56,857 nt of DNA from Candidatus Thorarchaeota archaeon (GTDB lineage Archaea; Asgardarchaeota; Thorarchaeia; Thorarchaeales; Thorarchaeaceae), in contig JAEORN010000067.1 of the NCBI GenBank assembly GCA_016840825.1, positions 1 through 56,857 of the forward strand. Direction: 5' to 3'. Positions within the stretch are counted from its first letter, which is position 1; each line of letters starts with the position of its first letter. A model generated the notes under the pieces. That model did not search any database. It saw nothing but the letters and a program-made list of their open reading frames with translations, and was not told the origin of the DNA. This document shows positions 24,947 through 33,364 of this stretch, piece by piece. The position numbers and the translations under genes were made by a program.

Positions 24947-24978
24947 AAGCAGCTCATACCTGAGCTGCTTTCTTTTCC
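24947..24978 (+). terminator. Hairpin and T-rich tract after pheST
   Basis: A perfect 9-bp inverted repeat (AAGCAGCTC at 24947-24955 and GAGCTGCTT at 24962-24970, with a 6-nt loop) is followed by a pyrimidine-rich tract with TCTTTTCC. It starts 12 nt after the pheT stop. Confidence 0.7.
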
Positions 24979-25000
24979 TTCTAGTGTAGCCCCGCAGAAA

Positions 25001-25009
25001 ACATATAAG
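25001..25009 (+). promoter_or_regulatory. TATA box for the first small GTPase gene
   Basis: ACATATAAG after a purine-rich BRE-like stretch lies about 55 nt before the GTPase start. It sits in the short space after the pheST terminator, as expected for a separate transcription unit. Confidence 0.5.
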
Positions 25010-25058
25010 AAATCTAAGAACCTTCATCATACGTTCCGTTTAGCGAGGTCTTCCATAA

Positions 25059-25664
25059 ATGACCGAAAGGACAAGTCAGGCTGTTGATTCGTCAATGACT
25101 AAAGATGCAGAGGGATTCGATGGATTCAAGTTTCGAGTGGTCCTCTTGGGTGAAGCAACAGTAGGTAAGACCTCATTATTGCGTAGGTTCACAGAGAATG
25201 CTTTTGATGAAGAATATAAGCAGACTATTGGAACCACGTTTTCAACAAAGGACGTGGATTTCGTAGACGAAGATGGCGAAAAACGTCTTGTCAAGCTAGT
25301 GATTTGGGATATGGGTGGACAAGCAACCTATAAGGAATTGAGACGCCAATATATGAAAGGAGCCGCAGCAGCAGTCATCGTCTATGATGTGACACAACCT
25401 GAGACATTCATGGCAATGAATACTTGGTACGAGTCATTTAGAGAGGTTAGCCCAAATGCAATTGTTGTCATTTGTGCCAATAAAGTAGATCTAGAGGACA
25501 AACGAATGGTCCCAATCCAACCAGGTGAGATGCTTAGAGATTGGTACCAAGCGGCATATTTTGAAACCTCTGCAAAGACCGGTATCAAGGTAGAAGATGT
25601 TTTCGCAAAAGTAGCTGAAGGTGTTTTCAAACACCGACACGATGACACACAACCTGCCATGTGA
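25059..25664 (+). CDS. Ras/Rab-like small GTPase (1)
   Basis: This is a regulatory GTP switch of 201 residues. G1 is GEATVGKTS (31-39), the switch I Thr lies in TIGTTF, G3 is WDMGGQ with the catalytic Gln at 88, G4 is NKVD (141-144) and G5 is ETSAKTG. A short acidic N-terminal extension (about 24 residues) precedes the G domain. The C terminus has no cysteine, so prenylation as in Ras and Rab proteins is not possible and any membrane attachment must be indirect. The following CBS gene overlaps its 3' end. The Roadblock protein at 32186 is a candidate regulator. Confidence 0.93.
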   Translation: MTERTSQAVDSSMTKDAEGFDGFKFRVVLLGEATVGKTSLLRRFTENAFDEEYKQTIGTTFSTKDVDFVDEDGEKRLVKLVIWDMGGQATYKELRRQYMKGAAAAVIVYDVTQPETFMAMNTWYESFREVSPNAIVVICANKVDLEDKRMVPIQPGEMLRDWYQAAYFETSAKTGIKVEDVFAKVAEGVFKHRHDDTQPAM

Positions 25665-26106
25665 TCATGATGATCCATTACGACTTGCAAAGGAGAGTAC
25701 ACATTTGTTAGTGAAGGATTTCATGACCTCTATGATAATTACTGCAGATGTTGAGGCATTGGTAGTAGATGCTGCAAAGCTGATGGCAGTAGAGAATGTA
25801 GGCAGCTTGATTGTAACAAAGGAGGATGTGCTGGCAGGAATAGTTACTAGAAGGGAGATTATCGCAGCTCAACTGCTTTCAGACGAAGTATTCCATACAT
25901 TGACATTAGAGGATATCATGGAAACACCTGTGGTTACAATCAGCCCCCATACAGAGCTTTGGCAGGCTGTTTCACTCATGAATCAAACAGGAAGAACTCA
26001 TATTCCCGTAATGGAGGGAGATGGGATTACTGGTGTGATCTCATCATCAGATGTTATTCGTGCTCTTGCTACCTTGAAATTACTTGCTACAGGTGCAGAT
26101 GAATAG
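25642..26106 (+). CDS. Protein with two CBS domains
   Basis: This protein of about 154 residues consists of a short leader and a tandem CBS (Bateman) pair, which in other proteins binds adenosyl nucleotides. The first CBS unit is VKDFMTSMIITADV...VGSLIVTKEDVLAGIVTRREII, and the second is LEDIMETPVVTISP...RTHIPVMEGDGITGVISSSDVIRAL. ATG at 25642 lies within the last codons of the GTPase gene in another frame. A GTG at 25714 with GGAG upstream would give a shorter form. The overlap indicates co-transcription with the GTPase and suggests a nucleotide sensor in the same pathway. Confidence 0.82.
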   Translation: MTHNLPCDHDDPLRLAKESTHLLVKDFMTSMIITADVEALVVDAAKLMAVENVGSLIVTKEDVLAGIVTRREIIAAQLLSDEVFHTLTLEDIMETPVVTISPHTELWQAVSLMNQTGRTHIPVMEGDGITGVISSSDVIRALATLKLLATGADE

Positions 26107-26108
26107 AA

Positions 26109-26846
26109 TCATGCAGGGCGATATTTAGGAATTTCATCCTTCAAATCTTTCTTCAGTTTCAGGATATCTTTGGCTTGAAGCTCATGTCGGAGTGAGTAGG
26201 TATTCACAATACCAGCCCATTTGTCTATTTTTACCATGATTGGATCTGATGGTACAATCTTCATGATTTCCTCTTTAGATTGATTCATTGCATCTAGAAC
26301 GTCGCCTGCTTTGCAACCCATCTTTAATGAAGAGAGGATGTTGTCGAGTTGATCTGCAACCTTCATCCCCTTGTCAGCAGAGAGTGCACCACCTGTATGC
26401 ATCGATGGCGCATGTGCTTCATCTTTTGCAGGCTTAGAGGTATCTGTTGTGACAAAGACCGCTTCAGGAACTTCTATCTCGTCAATCTTTGAGTGTATTC
26501 CTTCTTGAAGCTCTTGAATTGATCCTAGGATTGGCTCGAGAATTGCTGCTAGCTCACCTTTTACAATTTGCGAAACTTCCTCAGATGTTAAACCCTCACC
26601 CGAGGCTTCTCCTTTAGGCAGATTCTTGAAAATCTCAATCATATCTTCCTTTGTTACACCGGGTTGCTTAGAAGCAGGTGCTGGCATCTTTTTGAATTCC
26701 TCAATGATTTCTTCTTTAGCCATTCTAACATCGCTTTTTACCTCGGTAACATTCCCTAGGATTGTGATCATTCTCATCAGGGTTTCTCCAAGACCATCTA
26801 TCTTTTCTTCCAGTTTATTCAAACGATTAAGGAATTCTTCGGCCAT
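26109..26846 (-). CDS. Coiled-coil protein of unknown function between two GTPase genes
   Basis: I do not recognise this protein of 245 residues. The first about 45 residues form a clear heptad coiled coil (FLNRLNKLEEKIDGLGETLM). A charged linker follows, then two more helical stretches, a low-complexity region with Thr, Lys, Pro and Ala (about 125-160), and a conserved-looking C-terminal helix pair. The ATG at 26846 has GGAGTG about 7 nt upstream. It lies convergent to the GTPase/CBS genes and divergent from the second GTPase, so a scaffold or effector role is possible. That is inference. Confidence 0.6.
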   Translation of the reverse strand: MAEEFLNRLNKLEEKIDGLGETLMRMITILGNVTEVKSDVRMAKEEIIEEFKKMPAPASKQPGVTKEDMIEIFKNLPKGEASGEGLTSEEVSQIVKGELAAILEPILGSIQELQEGIHSKIDEIEVPEAVFVTTDTSKPAKDEAHAPSMHTGGALSADKGMKVADQLDNILSSLKMGCKAGDVLDAMNQSKEEIMKIVPSDPIMVKIDKWAGIVNTYSLRHELQAKDILKLKKDLKDEIPKYRPA

Positions 26847-27048
26847 CTCTTTACACTCCAATTAACTATCAACAGCTATACATAGATTCCAAAAAAGGAT
26901 TTGGCTGATACATGCGTGCAAGTAAAGAATAAAACTACTCTTTTCTAAGAGGGTATATCACACAGAAGTATATCAATGAGGAATTTTCCAGATTCCTTAA
27001 ATTACTTGACAGAAAGAAAGTATTGAGTTTGACATAGGGGTTACAATT

Positions 27049-27639
27049 GTGTCTACTGAAGCTATCTCACACATGTTCAAGCTAGTCGCTCTAGGGGATG
27101 GAGCAGTCGGAAAGACTAGCTGCATCAAGAGATATACTGAGGGCAGTTTCAGTGAACGCTATATAATGACGATAGGTACGACTTTTGCTTTAAAGACCAT
27201 CTCAATACCTCGACCGGGAATAGAACCGATGATTGCACGAGTTGTTCTTTGGGATCTTGCAGGGCAACCTACGTATAATGAACTCCGAAGACGATACATG
27301 GCAGGAGCTTCAATGGCAATCATTGTATATGATGTAACGAGACCTCAAACATTTCTAGATATTGGTGAGTGGTATACGAAGTTTATCACTGTCTGCCCAA
27401 ATGCTGTAGTCGCCGTTGTGGCAAACAAGATTGATCGAGCTGATAGATTAGTACCTCCTGAAGCTGGTGAAATGATCAAGCAGTGGCTAAATGTAGATCA
27501 TTATGAAACCTCAGCAAAAACTGGAGAGAATGTAGATGACCTTTTCACGACACTTGTAAAGAAGGCGATGGATAAGCAAAAGGAAATCGGACCTTTAGAT
27601 GCTTCAATGCAAGGATCTCAGCCACATAAAATAATGTAG
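27049..27639 (+). CDS. Ras/Rab-like small GTPase (2)
   Basis: This small GTPase of 196 residues has G1 GDGAVGKTS (16-24), switch I TIGTTF, G3 WDLAGQ with the catalytic Gln at 73, G4 NKID (126-129) and G5 ETSAKTG. It starts directly with the G domain (GTG at 27049) and lacks the acidic N-terminal extension of the first GTPase. An insert of several residues after switch I (SIPRPGIEPM) separates strands 2 and 3. The C terminus has no cysteine for lipidation. The two GTPases are clearly related but not recent duplicates. Confidence 0.93.
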   Translation: MSTEAISHMFKLVALGDGAVGKTSCIKRYTEGSFSERYIMTIGTTFALKTISIPRPGIEPMIARVVLWDLAGQPTYNELRRRYMAGASMAIIVYDVTRPQTFLDIGEWYTKFITVCPNAVVAVVANKIDRADRLVPPEAGEMIKQWLNVDHYETSAKTGENVDDLFTTLVKKAMDKQKEIGPLDASMQGSQPHKIM

Positions 27640-27662
27640 ACTTCTTTGGATTTACAGAATCC

Positions 27663-27669
27663 TTTATAC
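27663..27669 (+). promoter_or_regulatory. TATA box for the membrane protein gene at 27701
   Basis: TTTATAC lies about 32 nt before the ATG. Archaeal spacing puts transcription start within about 10 nt of the start codon, so the mRNA may be nearly leaderless. Confidence 0.45.
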
Positions 27670-27700
27670 GAAGGGCGACCGTTAGCAAGAATCGATTTCA

Positions 27701-28228
27701 ATGCAACGAAGTAAGAAAGTTCTCCAAGGCGCGATAGGGCATCTTTTCCTACTTGTATTGAATTTCTTTGTATTAGTAGGAGTTATTGAGAGCTTTCAAA
27801 TCTTCTCCGATACACTTCCAATTCTAAATGCAATTCTCTTGGGATATATGCTCATACACACAATTCTCCTCCTTTCAGTTCAACTCGCCCTTCAAATACT
27901 TGAGCTTATTCGAATAAGGATGCCAACATTTCTAATCAGCTATTATTTCCAGTTTGACGATTCACAAACTATTCCGATCCGTTTATTGGACCCAACAAAG
28001 AGTAAGCTTGCAGTATTTGTGCTCCTGCTTGTTATCAGCGGGGGACCAGTTCTGTATCCAATATTCGCAATCTATGGATTCCTACTAACCTATCTGTTCA
28101 TTCTTGCTGTGCCAATTGATTTGGTTAGATACTTCGAAGCATTTCTTAACTTCATGCCTCCGATAATGGCTTTGGTTGTTGGAGTGCTAATCATCTCAAT
28201 AGTCATTGTTGAATTCAAACATCTTTGA
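27701..28228 (+). CDS. Small polytopic membrane protein of unknown function
   Basis: I do not recognise this protein of 175 residues. Four or five hydrophobic helices are visible (about 10-32, 40-68, 100-118, 120-140 and 150-170), with a short polar loop (YYFQFDDSQTIPIRLLDPTKSK) between the second and third. No transport or catalytic motif is evident. A TATA box just upstream indicates its own promoter. Its 3' end overlaps that of purA by 14 bp on the opposite strand. Confidence 0.6.
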   Translation: MQRSKKVLQGAIGHLFLLVLNFFVLVGVIESFQIFSDTLPILNAILLGYMLIHTILLLSVQLALQILELIRIRMPTFLISYYFQFDDSQTIPIRLLDPTKSKLAVFVLLLVISGGPVLYPIFAIYGFLLTYLFILAVPIDLVRYFEAFLNFMPPIMALVVGVLIISIVIVEFKHL

Positions 28229-29498
28229 AGAGATTTCCAGAGAGATCTATTGTATCAGCACGATCAGGGCCAATAGATATTACTGCAGCATCAGAATCCA
28301 CGAATTGCTCAATTCTCGAGATATACTCTCTTAATGAACCGGGTAAGTCTTCAAATTCCTTTACATCTGTATTATCCCAGCCATCCAGCTCTTCATAGAT
28401 TGGGTTGACTCGATCATATGATTCGGAACTTGCAGGAATTGTCTTTAATTCAGAGCCATCCAATTCATACGCAATGCAAACTTTTACAGGATTGATGCCG
28501 TTTAATACATCAAGTTTTGTTATCGCTAGATGCTCAGCTCCATTGACTTGAACTGCATATCTTAGAGCAACTAGATCTAACCAACCACATCTGCGAGGTC
28601 GACCTGTAACAGTGCCAAATTCGTTACCCTGACTGCGTATTCGCTCAGCAATATTATCAAAGAGCTCAGTTGGAAAAGGTCCAGTACCTACCCTAGTTGT
28701 ATAGGCTTTTGTTATTCCGAGAACTGCATCTAGTTTCTTGAAAGGAACACCTGTGCCCGTTGAAGCTGCAGCAGACATACAATTCGAGCTTGTTACAAAA
28801 GGATAGGTACCATGATCGATATCCAGTAACGTTCCCTGCGCTCCTTCAAAAAGCACTCTTTTTCCAGATGAAATCTGAGAATTCAAGAAGTCGCCAGAAT
28901 CTCCGATGTATCCTCTCAATAGGTGAATCATTTCTCTATTCGCAGAAAGAACTTGACCCTCCTTGTATGATATTGTTGATGAATGCAATTTCTGAATCTT
29001 TGCTACTGAAGCTGATTCCATCTGATGCCACTGATTAAAGGAGTTATCATCAATCAAATCGGAAATTCTCACACCCACTCGAGACATTTTGTCGGAGTAA
29101 GTTGGACCAATACCTCGTTTTGTGGTTCCAACCTCACGTCCTACCTTCTCTTCTTCTTGAAGACCATCAATCTGAATCTGATAGGCTGTTATAACATGTG
29201 CTCGATCACTGAGTAGCAAATCTACATCAATACCTACGTCTTTGAGGCTTTGAATTTCTTCTAACAAGACAGCTAGATCGACAACCACACCATTACCAAT
29301 CACAACTTTCTTTCCGCGAACTGCACCTGTAGGCATGATTCTAAACTTGAAAGTCCTATCACCGACGATTACTGTATGTCCTGCATTACTCCCGCCTTGA
29401 AATCGGACAACAATATCAAATCGCTCTGAAATGAAGTCGACCAGCTTCCCTTTTCCTTCATCGCCCCATTGCAGGCCAATAACAACCAGATTCTGCAT
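28215..29498 (-). CDS. purA: Adenylosuccinate synthetase
   Basis: This enzyme catalyses the GTP-dependent joining of IMP and aspartate, the first committed step from IMP to AMP. The P-loop QWGDEGKGK lies at the N terminus with the catalytic Asp. The catalytic His is in GGSNAGHTV. The IMP and GTP binding region includes GTTKRGIGPTYSDK, the FEGAQGTLLDIDHGTYPFV block is intact, and TGRPRRCGWLD and TKLDVLNG follow. The length of 427 residues is normal. ATG at 29498 is chosen over the TTG at 29510 because the family begins with this sequence. Confidence 0.96.
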   Translation of the reverse strand: MQNLVVIGLQWGDEGKGKLVDFISERFDIVVRFQGGSNAGHTVIVGDRTFKFRIMPTGAVRGKKVVIGNGVVVDLAVLLEEIQSLKDVGIDVDLLLSDRAHVITAYQIQIDGLQEEEKVGREVGTTKRGIGPTYSDKMSRVGVRISDLIDDNSFNQWHQMESASVAKIQKLHSSTISYKEGQVLSANREMIHLLRGYIGDSGDFLNSQISSGKRVLFEGAQGTLLDIDHGTYPFVTSSNCMSAAASTGTGVPFKKLDAVLGITKAYTTRVGTGPFPTELFDNIAERIRSQGNEFGTVTGRPRRCGWLDLVALRYAVQVNGAEHLAITKLDVLNGINPVKVCIAYELDGSELKTIPASSESYDRVNPIYEELDGWDNTDVKEFEDLPGSLREYISRIEQFVDSDAAVISIGPDRADTIDLSGNLFKDV

Positions 29499-29575
29499 TA
29501 TCTTCCACAAAGGCAGCTGAAATATACTACTTGATAACCATTACGTCCGAAAAGATTGCCAACCTTAGGCACGGA

Positions 29576-29583
29576 TTTATATC
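29576..29583 (+). promoter_or_regulatory. TATA box for the geranylgeranyl-reductase-family gene
   Basis: TTTATATC centred about 34 nt before the chosen TTG start gives a transcription start near 29605. This argues against the upstream in-frame TTG at 29556, which would not be transcribed. Confidence 0.5.
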
Positions 29584-29612
29584 TGCCACTGCTATTGGTG
29601 GTTCGACCAACC

Positions 29613-30968
29613 TTGAAAAGAGTAGATGTTGTTGTTGTCGGTGCTGGTTCAGCAGGCTGCGTAACGGCTCGTAGATGTGCAGAACTTGGACTTAAGACAC
29701 TCCTGATCGATAGAAAAGAAACCAAAGAGATTGGTAACAAAGTATGTGGAGATGAGATCAGCAAGTCGCACTTTGACGCAACAGATATTGATTATCCAAT
29801 AAAAGATGAGGTGTCCAGTGTTATTGCAGGAGCAGACGTCTACCCACCAAATTTGGATCAGGAGCTTAATGTTCGAGGTTGGAGCGAGTTTGATGGTTGG
29901 ACAGTGCATCGATTAAATTTCGGTCAGAGACTTCTGAAGGATGCAACGGATGCTGGAGTACAATTCAAGCCCAACATCCATGTAGGGGGACCTACGTTCA
30001 GAGGTATTGCAGTTAACGGAGTTCATTACAAGGATATGGCAACTGGTGAGAAGGATTCAATCAGTGCAAAGATTGTAGTGGATGCAAGTGGATTCGCCTC
30101 AGTAATACGAAAGAAGATCGAAAATCCCTACGTCGAGACAGAAATAGAAAAGAGTGACATTGCTTTATGTTATCGTGAGATTTTGGAACTTAAGATGCCA
30201 TTGGCTGAACCTGAGGTCGCCCGAGTGTTTCTTGGAGGGAAATTTGCTCCCAAGGGCTATGCATGGATTTTTCCGAAAGGACCTCAGAGTGTAAATGCAG
30301 GAGTTGGTATCACAGGAGGGGAAGGGAGAGGATCCCCGAAGGCATTGTATAAGGATTTCAAAGATGAATACCCCTTATTGTTCAGAAGCAAAGTAATTGA
30401 TACAGGAGGCGGAGCTGTACCCGTCCGGAGACCTGTATGGAGTCTTGTATCAGATGGGGTTGCTTTTGTTGGAGATGCTGCATTCATGGTAAACCCTATT
30501 CATGGCGGCGGTATAGGCGCAGGGATGCGTGCAGGAGTCATTCTTGGGGAAGTGGCAAAGGAGGCGATAGCGAAAAGGGATGTCAGTGCTAGAGGATTAT
30601 GGCATTTTAATGTTCGATTCCTAAGCAATTTCGGTCGTCGCTTAGCCTCTCTTGAGATATTTAAGAGACTACTTTCAGATGTTACTGATACTGAATTGAA
30701 CTATGGTTTTGAGAAGAGATTACTCGAAGCAGGGGATCTCATGGCAGCTAATCGTGGGGAGGGAATTTCCATGGGATTTGGAACTAAGTTGATCCGCGCA
30801 ACACGTGGAATTGGTAACATATCTCTGTTAAGAAAGCTTCAAAGAGCCTCATCGCTCATGAAGAGGATCGACAAGGAATACAGGAATTATCCTCCTACCC
30901 CAGGTGGATTGGAGCAATGGAAGGACTCGGTAAAGAACATAATTAATGAAGCAGTATTCACAAATTAA
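29613..30968 (+). CDS. Geranylgeranyl reductase family flavoprotein
   Basis: This FAD-dependent reductase of about 451 residues is of the type that saturates isoprenoid chains of archaeal membrane lipids. The dinucleotide fold is DVVVVGAGSAGCVTAR. The family's KVCGDEIS motif, with its conserved cysteine, follows near residue 50. A GFASVIRKK region and the second FAD motif VAFVGDAAFMVNPIHGGGIGAGM are present. The substrate could be digeranylgeranylglycerophospholipid or another prenyl compound. TTG at 29613 is chosen from the TATA position and GGTGGTT upstream. A weak hairpin follows. Confidence 0.85.
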   Translation: MKRVDVVVVGAGSAGCVTARRCAELGLKTLLIDRKETKEIGNKVCGDEISKSHFDATDIDYPIKDEVSSVIAGADVYPPNLDQELNVRGWSEFDGWTVHRLNFGQRLLKDATDAGVQFKPNIHVGGPTFRGIAVNGVHYKDMATGEKDSISAKIVVDASGFASVIRKKIENPYVETEIEKSDIALCYREILELKMPLAEPEVARVFLGGKFAPKGYAWIFPKGPQSVNAGVGITGGEGRGSPKALYKDFKDEYPLLFRSKVIDTGGGAVPVRRPVWSLVSDGVAFVGDAAFMVNPIHGGGIGAGMRAGVILGEVAKEAIAKRDVSARGLWHFNVRFLSNFGRRLASLEIFKRLLSDVTDTELNYGFEKRLLEAGDLMAANRGEGISMGFGTKLIRATRGIGNISLLRKLQRASSLMKRIDKEYRNYPPTPGGLEQWKDSVKNIINEAVFTN

Positions 30969-30973
30969 TGAGT

Positions 30974-30990
30974 GTGGTCAAAAAGACCAC
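30974..30990. terminator. Short hairpin between convergent reductase and radA genes
   Basis: GTGGTC (30974-30979) and GACCAC (30985-30990) with an A5 loop lie 5 nt after the reductase stop and 18 nt before the radA 3' end. A bidirectional terminator is plausible; no long T-tract is present. Confidence 0.45.
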
Positions 30991-31007
30991 CTCATATCAA
31001 TGCGAAA

Positions 31008-32027
31008 CTAAACGTCTCGAATTCCTTCCTTGAGAACAGAAAAGACAGCTTCGCCTTCAGGAAGATTGGGGGAGTCAACTAGTCGACAAATACGACGATC
31101 CCCTTTTGATTTTCTCAAATAACATCTTGTCTGAGGCACATGAGCGAGCACATGTCCTCCGACTGGTGCAGTGGGATCACCAAAGAATGCATCAGGTCTT
31201 GCCATTACTTGATTGGTGATGTAAACAGCCATATTGTTTATCTCTGCACCTCGCTGGAGATGATGAAGATGCTTATTCAATTTCTGTTGACGGGCAGCAA
31301 GCGTGCCTCGACCAGTATATTCTGCTCTGAAATGACTCGTTACAGAGTCTACTACGAGAAGCTTGGCATTCTTATCAGGAGCCATTTCCATAGCTTGATC
31401 ACAGAGAAGGATTTGGTGATCTGAATTATAAGCTCTCGCCCATACCACGTTCTTCAGCACCTTACTTGTATCAAGACCTACTGCTTCAGCCATATCCACT
31501 AGTCTTTCAGGTCGGAAGGTCCCTTCAGTATCCACGTATATTGCAGTCGCATCAAGTCCCCCTTCATCTGCGGGCAACTGAATATTTACTGCCAATTGAT
31601 GAGCCATCTGAGTTTTGCCAGATCGAAATGAACCATACATCTCAGTAATACTTTGGGTTTCAATACCTCCACCAAAGAGCTCATCAAGTGCAGTTGATCC
31701 GGTTTTGATGCGACCAGCTGTTCGCCGCCTTTCTAAGAGCAAGTCAGCGGTTTCAAATCCAATATCAAGCATCTCTCGTGCGGCTTTGATAATTTTGGTT
31801 GCAGTGGTTTCACCAATGGAACCAGCAGCGGCTAGTTCTCCAGGGGATGCGACTGCGATTGCTTCAACGCTTTTGTACCCTGCTTCAGCAAGTCGCTTTC
31901 CAATGGCGGGACCAACCCCAGGTAGATCAGTTACTTCTAGTCCTGTAACACCTTCACCTGAGTCAATATCACCATCTTCATCCTTTTCCTCGTCATCGAA
32001 TTCTTCATAATCGAAATCTTCGTCCAT
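31008..32027 (-). CDS. radA: DNA repair and recombination protein RadA
   Basis: This archaeal Rad51/RecA recombinase forms filaments on ssDNA and catalyses strand exchange. An acidic N-terminal tail of about 30 residues precedes a helix-hairpin-helix domain ([18 protein letters not shown]). The ATPase core follows with Walker [10 protein letters not shown], the Q-rich polymerisation region, and Walker B LLVVDSVT. The L1 and L2 regions ([15 protein letters not shown] and [20 protein letters not shown]) are intact. The length of 339 residues is typical. GGGAGGT precedes the ATG. The acidic tail is longer than usual. Confidence 0.96.
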   Translation of the reverse strand: MDEDFDYEEFDDEEKDEDGDIDSGEGVTGLEVTDLPGVGPAIGKRLAEAGYKSVEAIAVASPGELAAAGSIGETTATKIIKAAREMLDIGFETADLLLERRRTAGRIKTGSTALDELFGGGIETQSITEMYGSFRSGKTQMAHQLAVNIQLPADEGGLDATAIYVDTEGTFRPERLVDMAEAVGLDTSKVLKNVVWARAYNSDHQILLCDQAMEMAPDKNAKLLVVDSVTSHFRAEYTGRGTLAARQQKLNKHLHHLQRGAEINNMAVYITNQVMARPDAFFGDPTAPVGGHVLAHVPQTRCYLRKSKGDRRICRLVDSPNLPEGEAVFSVLKEGIRDV

Positions 32028-32113
32028 TCTAATAATAGACCTCCCTTGAATGTTTGACTGACCAATTCATATTCGATATCAAACATCCTGCCATCATCTA
32101 GTTCATTCGAGAG

Positions 32114-32124
32114 AGTATAAAAAT
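32114..32124 (-). promoter_or_regulatory. TATA box for radA
   Basis: On the minus strand the element reads ATTTTTATACT and lies about 90 nt upstream of the radA ATG. It follows the 3' end of the Roadblock gene, so radA has its own promoter. Confidence 0.4.
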
Positions 32125-32185
32125 AGCACTAGTAGTCTTTCCGAGTGATAATATCATAAGTTTCAACAAATTAAAGCTCTGTAGT

Positions 32186-32560
32186 CTAGCTCTTTGTTAG
32201 TGTGACAAGGATAAATTCTTCCTGAGGTGCCACACGGATACCGCCCTTATTGGTTTGAATCTGAATGAATTGTAGATCTGCACCTTCCTCAACTTGGCAG
32301 ATGACTTCCTTAGTCTTTCCAATCAGTGCGCTCAGAAGTGCAGATATCTCTTCAGCACGTTCTAGAGTAACTCCCCAAGTATTAATTGGAAATCCCTCAG
32401 GACTTATGAATAGAGCAGCATAGACATCAGGAAATTTGCTAGTTATATTTTGGATAATTCGTTCGAATATCTCTCTTTTCGGCATAGCTGGCATTTGTTG
32501 CACATCCATTGAGGGTTTCTCGTCATCCCTTGACTTTGTAGATGTAGTAAAATCCAACAT
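32186..32560 (-). CDS. Roadblock/LC7 domain protein
   Basis: This protein of 124 residues has a charged N-terminal segment of about 30 residues followed by a Roadblock/LC7 domain: a helix (FERIIQNITSKFP), the DVYAALFISPEGFPINTWG beta hairpin, the AEEISALLSALIGKTKEVI helix and the final strands LQFIQIQTNKGGIRVAPQEEFILVTLT. Such domains bind and regulate Ras-like GTPases (MglB, Ragulator) and are abundant in Asgard archaea. ATG at 32560 is preferred to the TTG at 32614. It may act on one of the two GTPases 5-7 kb away; that is inference. Confidence 0.85.
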   Translation of the reverse strand: MLDFTTSTKSRDDEKPSMDVQQMPAMPKREIFERIIQNITSKFPDVYAALFISPEGFPINTWGVTLERAEEISALLSALIGKTKEVICQVEEGADLQFIQIQTNKGGIRVAPQEEFILVTLTKS

Positions 32561-32647
32561 AAGGCTTTTCGTGGTGGATTCTATCTGAAGAATTCGTGAA
32601 TAAGAAAGATTCAAGACACGGGTATTAGCGGTAGAGCTAGATGAATC

Positions 32648-33265
32648 TTGAAATTTGCTGATGAATACCTAGATTTAGCAGGAACAAAAGTCCGGATTGC
32701 CAGACTCATCTCAAGATTATTTCCAGCACCGCTCTTCAACCTATACGTAGGCATAATCATCTCATTTTCCTCACCAATTGCATTAGGACCCATTCTTTCA
32801 CCTTTCACGGCTTTACTAATCTGCATTGTTTTCATGGTCATACTCCCTGTGTCACCAATCATTTTTGAAGCATGGCGAGGAGCTGTTGATTTAGATGTAT
32901 CAGATTCGACAATGCGATCTAGGTTTTTCCTATATGCAATTCTGTTCTATATGATTTCCACGTTTATCTATTGGATTTCCGAGTGTCATGTATTCGTCGT
33001 TCTTTCTCTGGCATATGTTACTGTTACAACAGGGATGATGATTGCTACATACCGAACAAAAGTGTCAGTACATTGTGCTGGTGTTGGAGGACCCGGAACT
33101 GCATTAATAATAGTATATGGAATCTTAGGATTGGCAGTTATACCGATTTGGGCATTGGTGATTTGGTCAAGACCCATTCTACGTCAGCATTCATTAGGGC
33201 AGTCAGTCGCAGGACTAATTCTATCGATTTTCATAACAATTTGCACATATTTTGTATTCTGGTAG
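32648..33265 (+). CDS. PAP2-like membrane phosphatase-family protein
   Basis: This membrane protein of about 205 residues has five to six helices. It resembles the archaeal PAP2 (phosphatidic acid phosphatase 2) group. The N-terminal half has a VSDSTMRSRFFLY segment where DR-type sequences occur, then KVSVHCAGVGGPGTAL in the place of motif 2 (SGH) and WSRPILRQHSLGQSVAG in the place of motif 3 (SRxxxxxHxxxD). The motif 3 Asp is Gln here, so activity is uncertain; a role in isoprenoid-lipid dephosphorylation is an inference. The TTG start at 32648 is uncertain. It is divergent from the Roadblock gene. Confidence 0.55.
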   Translation: MKFADEYLDLAGTKVRIARLISRLFPAPLFNLYVGIIISFSSPIALGPILSPFTALLICIVFMVILPVSPIIFEAWRGAVDLDVSDSTMRSRFFLYAILFYMISTFIYWISECHVFVVLSLAYVTVTTGMMIATYRTKVSVHCAGVGGPGTALIIVYGILGLAVIPIWALVIWSRPILRQHSLGQSVAGLILSIFITICTYFVFW

Positions 33266-33364
33266 GATACAATACAGGTTTAATTCATATACACTCCATT
33301 TCAAGTTGAAGATGTGAATGCTTAATCAAGCAACACCAGTGAAATATTCAGTGAGACTCCGAAA

